Below, piece after piece: positions 1-6,826 of a DNA stretch of 64,000 bases; position 1 is the stretch's first letter, and the number at the start of each line of letters is the position of its first letter. The position numbers and the translations under genes were made by a program. This DNA comes from an uncultured Clostridia bacterium (GTDB lineage: Bacteria; Bacillota; Clostridia; Oscillospirales; Acutalibacteraceae). The DNA lies in assembly GCA_947166625.1 (NCBI GenBank), contig CAMVEX010000015.1, forward strand, positions 1-64,000. The letters are read 5' to 3'. The notes beneath the pieces were generated by a model that saw only the letters and a program-made list of their open reading frames with translations, ran no database searches and was not told the DNA's origin.

Positions 1-417
1 GGTAACAGGGCTTATAGCCCTTGTGCAAACCACCCGTTTTACGGGTGGTTATGATATAAAATTGTATGAAATTACAAGCATATATTTCTGTAAGTGATAC
101 CGGATTGCTTTGAAAAAGGCTGTTGTTTCGATTTTTACAGTGATTTTATGCTTTTGTTATTCTTTAACGAAGCGCATGTAATTTGCAAAGCAAAGCATTT
201 GAACCCACGGCTGACCGAGAAAAAATAGTCGCCTTGCTCGCTAATTCGCTTCGCAATTCTCTTTGTTTTTCTCTTCCTACGCCTCGCTTCATCCGCCACC
301 GGCGGCGCTCGGCTCCGTCGCCTGGTCCCTCACTTTGGTTCGGAACTGACAAGAGACCTCGGATTCATCTCATTGCAATAATTAAAGCCGCAGAAGCAAA
401 AGCTCCTTCGGCTTTAA
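1..417. other. Host intergenic DNA left of the element, no convincing gene
   Basis: I see no credible gene here. Positions 8-20 form a small GGGCT/AGCCC hairpin, and positions 29-51 form a strong hairpin (AACCACCCG pairing with CGGGTGGTT) that could end transcription of a gene outside the window, although no T-run follows. At about 199-213 the string ATTTGAACCCACGGC matches the T-arm part of the tRNA-Pro attachment site 230 bp further on; it could be an older attachment scar or chance. An imperfect hairpin (AAGCCG...CGGCTT, about 386-416) abuts the left attachment site. Reading frames in this stretch are short and lack ribosome sites. Confidence 0.5.
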
Positions 418-463
418 TGGTCGGAGTGGCGGGATTTGAACCCACGGCCTCTTGGTCCCGAAC
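418..463. repeat. Left attachment-site repeat (46 bp) of the IME
   Basis: These 46 bases are identical to 19789-19834. They correspond to the CCA end, T-arm, variable region and 3' side of the anticodon arm of tRNA-Pro read on the minus strand. Identity stops at AAC; after it the left copy continues GGTTGCGG and the tRNA copy continues CAAGCGCG. This is the standard product of tyrosine-recombinase integration into a tRNA 3' end: the intact gene is kept at one junction and a fragment remains at the other. Confidence 0.93.
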
Positions 464-526
464 GGTTGCGGCCGAAGGTTCGAATTTTCCTTATATTTCA
501 ACGGTTTTGAGCACTGAACAAATGAT

Positions 527-550
527 AATTATCCGCCAAATTATCCACCA
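527..550. repeat. Left arm-type integrase binding repeats
   Basis: Two tandem 12-mers, AATTATCCGCCA and AATTATCCACCA, differ at one base. The same AATTATCCG core recurs in two pairs inside the right end of the element (19600-19698). Direct repeats of about 10-12 bp near both ends are typical arm-type sites for the N-terminal domain of tyrosine integrases. Binding is inferred from position and repetition only. Confidence 0.65.
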
Positions 551-604
551 AACTGTATTTTTTGAAATAAGATAAGCTTGGATGGATTGTTTTGACAAAT
601 TGAC

Positions 605-1774
605 TCAGGCAGAATCCGAAACCTTGTTTTTAAGATATTCGCCGAGTTTTTTAACATCATCGCCGGTGTTGACTTGTTTGTAATCAATGTAATACTTATC
701 TGCTGTTTCCGTTCCTGAATGACCGGCAAGTGCAGTTGTTTTTCTGACAGGTGTATCGAGAGAAACAAGCAAGGTTATATATGTATGTCTTAGATCATAC
801 ATGCAGAATTTATCCATATCAAAATGAAACTTTTCTTTAGGGTTAAACTTTTGCTTGCCGTAAATCCAACAATCAAGATCAATAAGATATGTATTGAATC
901 TTCCAGTCAGAGCAGATCTTGAAAGCACTTCACCATTTCTGTCCGGGAAAATCAAATCCTTTTTCTTGTTCTTGCCAATATTCTCTTTTACCCATTCAGA
1001 TAATGGGAACGGAATAGGAATGGGTCTCAAGCGGAATTCTGTTTTGGCTTTTCCGTCACGAATGACTGGCCTTTTGTCATTTTTGAGAAGAGCTGTTTTA
1101 TTAATACTTACAGTGTATTGATCTTCATTTTCTTTGTAGGTTATATCTCCCCAACAAAGAGGAACCAGTTCTTCAGGCATCAAGCCACAAAGCAAAAAGA
1201 ACCATACCATAGGAGTATACCTATGCTGGAAATTTAGAACTCTGTCGAGTTCTTCGGGTGTCAGCGCTCTTCGCTTTTTTCCTGAATCTCTGTCTTTCTT
1301 AGATTTTACCGATATATCTTCAGCATAATTAAAATCAAAGAAGCGTTCCTTTTTGGCCTGTTTATAAATCAGTTTCAAAACGCTGATTATTTGAGAGATA
1401 TACTTTTGTGACGGGTAATCCTTCGTCGTTTTCAGCTTGGTGGAGGCAAATGCTCTCATTTCATTCTCAAGGATAAGCGGATTGGTATCTGCAAGTCTGT
1501 AATTACCGAGATATTCAATAATTACCTGGCAGCAGTAATAGTATTGGTCTGCCGTATGCTCACCGACTTGATCTTTGTAATTGTCATACCACTTAATAAC
1601 ATAATCAGCGACTGATATATCAGGGTCAACAATATATCTGTCTTTGAGCTTCTTGTACTCTTCGGCCTTAGCATCTGCATCTTCCTGAGAGATGTTTGAG
1701 TAGAACTTTTTGCCACAAGCTGTGCGGGTATAATACTTTATTCCGCCAATCTTGCTTAGCTTTTTCTTAGGCAT
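605..1774 (-). CDS. int: Tyrosine recombinase/integrase of the IME
   Basis: 389-residue phage-type integrase expected to catalyse site-specific insertion into and excision from tRNA-Pro. An N-terminal arm-binding and core-binding region covers about residues 1-165 and the catalytic domain about 170-375. Visible catalytic residues are Arg329 in YDLRHT, His352 in LAGHSG and the likely nucleophile Tyr362 in DKYY. The first catalytic Arg, usually in a GLR-x-x-E motif, is replaced by Met199 in GLMPEE, and the HxxR histidine is Tyr326. The second change is seen in active relatives, but loss of the first Arg is unusual and could impair activity. The stop codon lies about 140 bp from the left attachment repeat. 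The start ATG at 1774 is preceded on the minus strand by an AAGGAATT-type ribosome site. It is the last gene of a leftward block with the sigma-like factor 22 bp upstream. Confidence 0.92.
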   Translation of the reverse strand: MPKKKLSKIGGIKYYTRTACGKKFYSNISQEDADAKAEEYKKLKDRYIVDPDISVADYVIKWYDNYKDQVGEHTADQYYYCCQVIIEYLGNYRLADTNPLILENEMRAFASTKLKTTKDYPSQKYISQIISVLKLIYKQAKKERFFDFNYAEDISVKSKKDRDSGKKRRALTPEELDRVLNFQHRYTPMVWFFLLCGLMPEELVPLCWGDITYKENEDQYTVSINKTALLKNDKRPVIRDGKAKTEFRLRPIPIPFPLSEWVKENIGKNKKKDLIFPDRNGEVLSRSALTGRFNTYLIDLDCWIYGKQKFNPKEKFHFDMDKFCMYDLRHTYITLLVSLDTPVRKTTALAGHSGTETADKYYIDYKQVNTGDDVKKLGEYLKNKVSDSA

Positions 1775-1796
1775 TTCTGTTAATTCCTTTCTTCTC

Positions 1797-3230
1797 TTAT
1801 GCAGATTCCTCCTTTGGTATTAGATTTGGTTTTCGTCGACCGAAATCATAATGCTTATCATTCCAGTCAAAGGGTTTATCAAAAGTTACGATTTTTTCAT
1901 TAGGTAATGAACAGGTTGGGGTATTCTTCAAGTATTCAACTACCGCTTTCGCATAAGGTTTTGTCGATGAAAAATCCTTATCGGCAAGACGGCAGATAAA
2001 ATGAATACTGTTTTCGGGGAAATATGTTATTATTCCCCAGTTATCATTCGGTTCCGATTCTGTCGGCCTGTAGTAATAGGTTACGGCATCGGAGCCGGAA
2101 TTCTCTTTCATACGGCGGATCTGAACCTGCAGGCATTCGCCCATATCGGTAAGAGTATCGCCCATCTTGTCGAGAGCATTGTGATATGACCTCACCGCCG
2201 AATTTTCTCTCATCTTGTAATCGGCTGCCAGATAAGAGAATTTCGTTTTATATGGTGATGTTGTTACCGAGCCCCAACAGTTTACACAGATTCCGAGCCT
2301 TGATACCACAAAATCTTTTTCCATACGGTTAAGCTTTCTGAACGCTTTCCATACAGGTCTTGTCTGTAAAGCTGGAGCAGAATCGGAGTTGAAGTCAATT
2401 GATTTGTCAATTACATTTGAAAACTCATAGTCTGCTGTGTTGCTTTCATCGTAATAATTGTAAGCGGCATAATCGTTTTCTTCGTAATTCTCTTCCTCTT
2501 TATTTTTGCCGTAAAAGTCTTCTCTGCCGAAAAACTCGAGTGATGTCTGTAAATACCTTTTGGCTGTTTCGTAGGAACAATTAAACTCAAGCTGAATGTC
2601 AAGAATTGCCAGTTCATTTTCTGTATTGAAGCCACCGTATTCGCAGGAATATTTAGCGGCTGTTCTCTTGAGCCTCTTGAATGTTCCGAGGGAAGGCGCG
2701 GGTTTCATATATCTCTCGAGTTCAACCAGACGGAAGACATCTTTCAGAAACCAATAGGCAAATGTATCAAAACTCGCTTCCATGGCAGGGTCATATTTTA
2801 AAAGCAACCTCTGCAATACATAATAGCATATTGACTTAACATCCGCAACATCTCCGGGCGGAACATTGCTGTCGGAGTTCTGCTTTCTGAGGAATCCTTT
2901 TATCCGTTTATTGAGTCTGTCTTCATAAAAGTGCAGAAAGTAGTAAAAATAGGTCAGATCCTTTTCCTGGCAGGCAATACGCATCAAATCAGGAAGATGA
3001 TCTTTCCATATCTCAGGCGGAGCAGGTTTCAGGTTGAATTGATGCATATAACTCATCTTTTTAAATGTTTCATCCGGAAGGGTCTCTAAATCATAGTCCT
3101 CAAAGTCCGGGCCCATTTTGTAGAATGCCGAAAGAGGTTTGAATTCGGAAAACAGCTGCTTCTCTTTATCCGTCATAGTCATCATCTCAAATATCTTTTC
3201 CTGTGGGGAAAAGTCTCGCTTATTCGTCAA
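1797..3230 (-). CDS. Divergent sigma-70-like factor of the IME
   Basis: 477 residues. Residues about 140-172 (KYDPAMEASFDTFAYWFLKD) resemble sigma region 2.3-2.4, where FDP-x-x-G-x-x-FSTYA-x-WWI is usual. Residues about 203-232 (ENELAILDIQLEFNCSYETA and following) read like a region 3 helix-turn-helix. Residues about 291-356 (FRKLNRMEKDFVVSRLGI, then KFSYLAADYKMRENSAVRSY) match the layout of region 4, with its LxxLxxxEKxVVxxRFG start and HTH end. A long acidic, Tyr/Asn-rich linker (about 240-285) and an extra C-terminal domain (about 370-477) have no counterpart that I recognise. It overlaps the zinc-ribbon gene by 11 bp, so the two are co-translated. I infer a role in directing RNA polymerase to element promoters; it could instead be a sigma-derived DNA-binding protein without polymerase activity. 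Confidence 0.6.
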   Translation of the reverse strand: MTNKRDFSPQEKIFEMMTMTDKEKQLFSEFKPLSAFYKMGPDFEDYDLETLPDETFKKMSYMHQFNLKPAPPEIWKDHLPDLMRIACQEKDLTYFYYFLHFYEDRLNKRIKGFLRKQNSDSNVPPGDVADVKSICYYVLQRLLLKYDPAMEASFDTFAYWFLKDVFRLVELERYMKPAPSLGTFKRLKRTAAKYSCEYGGFNTENELAILDIQLEFNCSYETAKRYLQTSLEFFGREDFYGKNKEEENYEENDYAAYNYYDESNTADYEFSNVIDKSIDFNSDSAPALQTRPVWKAFRKLNRMEKDFVVSRLGICVNCWGSVTTSPYKTKFSYLAADYKMRENSAVRSYHNALDKMGDTLTDMGECLQVQIRRMKENSGSDAVTYYYRPTESEPNDNWGIITYFPENSIHFICRLADKDFSSTKPYAKAVVEYLKNTPTCSLPNEKIVTFDKPFDWNDKHYDFGRRKPNLIPKEESA

Positions 3231-4314
3231 TGTTTTCCTCTGCCTCCTTAATCAGTTTATCAGCATCCATTTCTGTTATGTATTCGCCCCTGGCATATTC
3301 TGAATCGGTTTTAGCCATAATATAGTTATCCTTGGCGATTCTCTTAGCTTTTGAGCAGACTTCTTCTGTAATCTTATTTCTGTTTTTCTTGTGATTTAAT
3401 GAATCTGTTACTCTGTAGTAAATATTTGCTATGGATGTTTCTCTGCTTTTTGCTTTAATACCTTCAGCTTCTGCCTTGGCGGCGCAATCTTCGCTGCAAT
3501 ATCTCTTTTCAAGCCTGTTTACGGCAAGGAAGTATTTGCCGCAGACTTCGCATTTACGGATGGAGTGACCGACAGAAAGCCCTTCAAAAAAGTCGGCAAA
3601 AAGCATCTGCGAAAAACAGCTGTAGATGTATTGCTTACCGATGAATTCACCGGTTGTGTATTTTACGCTTGTATTAACCACATTGCCACTATTGTATAAC
3701 GCACTGTAATAATCTCTGTAAACTATACTGAACACTTTGGCAAGATTAGCTTTGGAGGAGTTAAGCCCGAGGATATTAAGCGAGTCGTTGAACCTCTCAA
3801 CACTGCTGTATAAATCGTAAATTCCCTTAACTATATCGCAGGCATTTTGCACTAGCGAAAGCAGTCTGTCTATAAACCTGACTCTATCCGAACCTTCAGT
3901 TTTAATTTCAGATTCGGACCTGACATAGTAACAGATGCTTTCAAGCTTTTCTACAGAAATATATGAAAAAGGTTCAGATTTCCAATAATTCAGAAGGGTA
4001 TCGGTGGCATAGTCCAGTAATTCAGTTATTTCTTTATCAACAGCTTCCTCAGCATTATATCTTACGCAAATAGAATACTCCGACATCTCGGTCGCTTCAT
4101 CATATAACTTGCTGAGTTTTTCAAAACATCCGATTGTGTTCAAAGCCATGCAAGCGAGAGTTCCTGCATTGAATTCATATCCGTTATAAAAAACTTTGCT
4201 GTTTATATATGTAAGGGTTTTCCAGACTTTTAATGTTTCATTTATATCTTCTGACAACTCTTCTACGCTTATATCGTAGTGAGGTATAAAGTCATTCATA
4301 TCATAAAAATCCAT
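3220..4314 (-). CDS. Zinc-ribbon protein of clostridial mobile elements (DUF6076-like)
   Basis: 364 residues, no signal peptide or membrane segment. The one clear motif is a C-terminal treble-clef or zinc-ribbon, RKCEVCGKYFLAVNRLEKRY followed by CSEDC (about residues 252-277), with four cysteines able to hold zinc. After it comes a basic helical region (about 280-340). The N-terminal 240 residues are mostly helical and have no family I can name with certainty; the arrangement recalls DUF6076 proteins of clostridial integrative elements. The start ATG at 4314 follows a strong GGGAGGTGAC ribosome site. The upstream 85 bp contains one copy of the 52-bp repeat. It overlaps the sigma-like gene downstream, which suggests the two proteins act together, for example as a factor and its partner. 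Function is unknown. Confidence 0.6.
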   Translation of the reverse strand: MDFYDMNDFIPHYDISVEELSEDINETLKVWKTLTYINSKVFYNGYEFNAGTLACMALNTIGCFEKLSKLYDEATEMSEYSICVRYNAEEAVDKEITELLDYATDTLLNYWKSEPFSYISVEKLESICYYVRSESEIKTEGSDRVRFIDRLLSLVQNACDIVKGIYDLYSSVERFNDSLNILGLNSSKANLAKVFSIVYRDYYSALYNSGNVVNTSVKYTTGEFIGKQYIYSCFSQMLFADFFEGLSVGHSIRKCEVCGKYFLAVNRLEKRYCSEDCAAKAEAEGIKAKSRETSIANIYYRVTDSLNHKKNRNKITEEVCSKAKRIAKDNYIMAKTDSEYARGEYITEMDADKLIKEAEENIDE

Positions 4315-4346
4315 GCAGTCACCTCCCTGTCGGAATTGATTTTGAT

Positions 4347-4398
4347 GTCATTAAAAAGTGAGCGAAAAATGTAATTTGAACATAATATAAATGAGAGG
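4347..4398. repeat. 52-bp noncoding repeat, copy C
   Basis: Starts GTCATTAAAAAGTGAGCGAA and ends TGAGAGG. It aligns without gaps to copies at 12009-12060 and 12106-12157, in the same absolute orientation. The copy fills the space between the lexA-like stop codon (4402) and the ribosome site of the zinc-ribbon gene, so it probably contains that operon's promoter or a protein-binding site. Confidence 0.75.
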
Positions 4399-4401
4399 AT
4401 A

Positions 4402-5016
4402 TCAATCCATTGTTCTGATAACGCTTTTCACTATACCCAGGCAGACAAATTCATCAAGTGCAATGGTCTTTCCGGGATAAACGCTTTCATTCATATACGA
4501 AAGTGTTGCTTTGCCGTTAATTACACCGTCATATCTCTTTATTGTTGTTTCATTGTCAATAAGAGCAACGACGATATCGCCTTTAATCGGTTTGGCAGAT
4601 GTTTCTACAACAATCAGATCTCCGGTAAATATATGAGCGTCTTCCATTGAGTCGCCGTCGGCTGTAATGATATAGAAGTTTCCTTTGCCGAATATCTCAA
4701 CCGGAAGCATACATTTGCCTTTGATATCCTGTTCCTGAATTTCCGGCTTGCCGCAGGAACCTGAATTGTTCAGTATGATTACGCTTGAACCTTCGGTATT
4801 GAACTTATTCATATAGTCTGTGCCGATATGGTATCCGTCATAGGATATCAATCCTCTTTCGGCCATAGCGATAAGGTAATTTGAAGCGCTTGCCCTGGTC
4901 ATACCTACGGCATCGCCTATCATTGCTTTCGAAGGGGATATACCATTGTTCTCTCTCTGATAGCCTTCAACATATTCAATTATCTTTTTCATCATCGCAG
5001 AATCTTTAGAACGCAT
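4402..5016 (-). CDS. LexA/S24-type self-cleaving repressor
   Basis: 204 residues, the usual LexA length. An N-terminal winged helix-turn-helix (about residues 8-62, with SPSKAMIGDAVGMTRASASN as the recognition region) is followed by an S24 peptidase-like domain (about 100-200). The serine-lysine dyad is visible as Ser123 in DGDSM and Lys160 in ETTIKR. The likely autocleavage bond is Cys88-Gly89 (GSCGKP), as in UmuD, rather than the Ala-Gly of host LexA. This points to an SOS-responsive element repressor that is inactivated when RecA filaments form. It precedes the zinc-ribbon and sigma-like genes on the same strand. Its own promoter overlaps an inverted repeat that may be its operator. The N-terminal wing differs from that of true LexA, so host SOS control is less likely than element control. 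Confidence 0.85.
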   Translation of the reverse strand: MRSKDSAMMKKIIEYVEGYQRENNGISPSKAMIGDAVGMTRASASNYLIAMAERGLISYDGYHIGTDYMNKFNTEGSSVIILNNSGSCGKPEIQEQDIKGKCMLPVEIFGKGNFYIITADGDSMEDAHIFTGDLIVVETSAKPIKGDIVVALIDNETTIKRYDGVINGKATLSYMNESVYPGKTIALDEFVCLGIVKSVIRTMD

Positions 5017-5062
5017 AACAAAAACCTCTCAATAAAATCTATCGTTTACAGATGTCAACGAT

Positions 5063-5091
5063 AATATATCATACAGTGGATATGATGTCAA
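5063..5091 (-). promoter_or_regulatory. Promoter and likely operator of the lexA-like gene
   Basis: On the minus strand a -35 TTGACA (5086-5091) and a -10 TATATT (5063-5068) are separated by exactly 17 bp. An inverted repeat, ATCATA-N7-TATGAT (5068-5086), fills the spacer, which is an ideal position for repression. The string GATGTCAA occurs on the plus strand at 5051 and 5085, adding a direct repeat around the promoter. Autorepression by the LexA-like protein is inferred. Confidence 0.7.
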
Positions 5092-5306
5092 TAAGATTTT
5101 TTGAAAATCCGATTTGGTGTCGCTTAAAACGGACAGCAAAGAAAAACATATAAATAACTATTGTATTGTATATTTTTTATATGGTAAAATATAATATAAA
5201 ACAAAAATATAAGGAAGAACAACTTGATTTCTGTCTGCAAACATAGTACAATTACACCGCTTTCTTTGTGTTTTTTTCTGCAATTAAATTATACTATGAA
5301 AGCGTT

Positions 5307-5348
5307 ATCCGGACAACCTTTTTATCGGTTATCCGGATTTCTTTTTCC
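5307..5348 (+). terminator. Rho-independent terminator
   Basis: A 12-bp stem (ATCCGGACAACC with GGTTATCCGGAT, one mismatch) is followed by TTTCTTTTT. No plus-strand gene ends directly before it; it may insulate the lexA promoter region or belong to a lost gene. Confidence 0.6.
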
Positions 5349-5354
5349 CTTATT

Positions 5355-5381
5355 TTAGGGCTGCCTTATTGCGACAGCCCC
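5355..5381. repeat. 27-bp direct repeat left of the sulfatase cargo
   Basis: Begins TTAGGGCTGCCTTATTGCGA and ends CAGCCCC; identical to 11950-11976. The pair brackets the sulfatase cargo 6.6 kb apart. Internally GGGCTG pairs with CAGCCC, so on the minus strand it can also act as a terminator hairpin directly behind the adjoining tRNA-Thr fragment. A related larger hairpin lies at 11784-11823. Confidence 0.75.
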
Positions 5382-5382
5382 A

Positions 5383-5427
5383 TGGAGCTACTGGTCGGAC
5401 TCGAACCGACGGCCTGCGCATTACGAA
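5383..5427 (-). pseudogene. Detached 3' fragment of tRNA-Thr(CGT)
   Basis: Read on the minus strand this is the CCA end, acceptor 3' strand, T-arm (GGTTCGAGTCC) and 3' side of an anticodon arm whose loop would be TTCGTAA, giving anticodon CGT (Thr). The 5' half of the tRNA is absent. It has the same layout as the tRNA-Pro attachment fragment at 418-463, so it looks like the left attachment scar of another element that once used tRNA-Thr. No integrase for it is found next to it. Confidence 0.8.
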
Positions 5428-5666
5428 ACAGCGCTGGAAAGGTTAAAATAGTTATATATAGAGATTTTTAGCCGTTTTTATTATCCTTCTTGGTGCTCAA
5501 TTATTCACTTTGCGCTCTTTTTTGCTACTGCTTTCCTTTCATAAATGGTCATTAGATGGTCGTTGAACAGCGCAGTTTCAATGGCGAAATCAGTTCATAT
5601 TTTACGCTGTTCCCTTCCCCTATACAAAATCTTTATACAGAACTGTTATAAATGGTTTTTGGATTA
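5428..5666. other. Noncoding stretch beside the tRNA-Thr scar, with short direct repeats
   Basis: No gene is visible. ATGGTCATT (5545-5553) and ATGGTCGTT (5556-5564) form a direct repeat with an 11-bp period about 120 bp inside the tRNA-Thr fragment. This has the same geometry as the arm-type repeats inside the tRNA-Pro end, which supports reading this stretch as the terminus of a second, different element. Confidence 0.45.
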
Positions 5667-6731
5667 CTATACTTGCATTTTGAACCTTGCAGGCGTTATA
5701 CCGAAGGCGGATTTGAACTGATTTTGAAAATAGCTTTGAGAGGAGTAACTGAGGCTGTCTGCAATATCAGAAAGGCTCATATCCGTTTCCGAAAGCAGTC
5801 TTTTGGCTTCGTTTAGTTTCTGCGTTTTTACATAATCGCTTATGGTAACTCCAAGCTCCCTTCTGAACAGCGCGGATATGTAATTCTCAGTCACGCCCGT
5901 ATGCTCTGCAATATCGCAGAGCTTAATTTTTTTATTGATATTACGATTTATGAACTTTACCGCCTTTAAGGTCGGTAAGGATAACTGCTTTTCGTTTTCC
6001 TCGCTCCCCGCAATGCGTGTAAAGGTAATGACTGCCTGATAAAGTAAATTGATGACTCCGTCAACGCTATTAATACTGTCAAGAGTTACGAGCAGCCTGT
6101 CGCTTTCGGAAAGCGCGTCCTCAATGTCTGCTCCTCCCTTGATTGCCTCGCGGCTGGCAAGCGTAATCAGGGATATCGCAATCTTTTTCATTGATGCAAG
6201 ATTATCCCCGCCAAGCTTGAAAACCGTTTTGTAGTTGACGCTTGACAAAAGCAGTTTCAGCATCTGAACATCGCCCTTACGGATAAGCGGGAGCAGAAAC
6301 TGCTCTATCTGATAATTACGCGCAGGGGGAACAAGCGGCTCTGCTTTTTCTTCCTTTATGATTTCGGAAAAAAGCTCCTCTGGCTTTATCTCACTTACGT
6401 TCAGCGTAAAATTTGCCATACAGATTATCTTTGCAAATTCAGTAAGGCTGATAACGGGAGCGGCTGAAAGACAGTCACCGTAGTACTTGTACTCACCGAC
6501 GTTTACACCCAGCAAATGCACTATTTCGCTTATTGTTTCATCGTCCGGCGGAGCAGTAAAAACGGGACCGATTACACCCTCGTTTTCTATGATGCCAAAG
6601 TACATATCGCCGCCTTTAGATACGATTGCCGTTTTATTAAGTTTTAAATCCCCGTAAAGCGGATTACCCGAAATATTGGTAACGTAATCAATTTTCCAAA
6701 TCCACTTAATATAATCAAAAATACTATTCAT
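5667..6731 (-). CDS. AraC-family transcriptional regulator of the sulfatase cargo
   Basis: 354 residues. The C-terminal 100 residues contain two helix-turn-helix motifs typical of AraC/XylS: the first around KLCDIAEHTGVTENYISALF, the second around MSLSDIADSLSYSSQSYFQN, ending FGITPARFK. The N-terminal 240 residues form a ligand-sensing region with no family I can name. It is divergently transcribed from the transporter-sulfatase operon across about 95 bp and is most likely its activator, responding to an imported sugar or sulfated sugar. The start at 6731 overlaps the AT-rich divergent promoter region. Substrate identity cannot be read from the sequence. Confidence 0.85.
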   Translation of the reverse strand: MNSIFDYIKWIWKIDYVTNISGNPLYGDLKLNKTAIVSKGGDMYFGIIENEGVIGPVFTAPPDDETISEIVHLLGVNVGEYKYYGDCLSAAPVISLTEFAKIICMANFTLNVSEIKPEELFSEIIKEEKAEPLVPPARNYQIEQFLLPLIRKGDVQMLKLLLSSVNYKTVFKLGGDNLASMKKIAISLITLASREAIKGGADIEDALSESDRLLVTLDSINSVDGVINLLYQAVITFTRIAGSEENEKQLSLPTLKAVKFINRNINKKIKLCDIAEHTGVTENYISALFRRELGVTISDYVKTQKLNEAKRLLSETDMSLSDIADSLSYSSQSYFQNQFKSAFGITPARFKMQV

Positions 6732-6740
6732 ATTTGTATT

Positions 6741-6799
6741 TTACAATAAATCGTAGAAAATTACAATAATTTTTGACAAAATCTATTGTATCATATACT
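6741..6799 (+). promoter_or_regulatory. Divergent promoter with putative AraC half-sites
   Basis: TTACAATAA occurs at 6741-6749 and again at 6761-6769, 20 bp apart (two helical turns) and directly upstream of a -35 TTGACA (6773-6778). A -10 candidate TATACT (6794-6799) follows at a 15-bp spacing. A suboptimal spacer next to direct half-sites fits an activator-dependent AraC promoter for the transporter gene. Inferred from layout. Confidence 0.5.
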
Positions 6800-6826
6800 T
6801 GGCAAATAGTATTCAGGGGTGATTAT

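Noticed and set aside
183-575. Protein-coding gene at the left junction
   Set aside because: The frame runs through the attachment repeat and part of a tRNA sequence, has no ribosome site, and encodes no recognisable protein.
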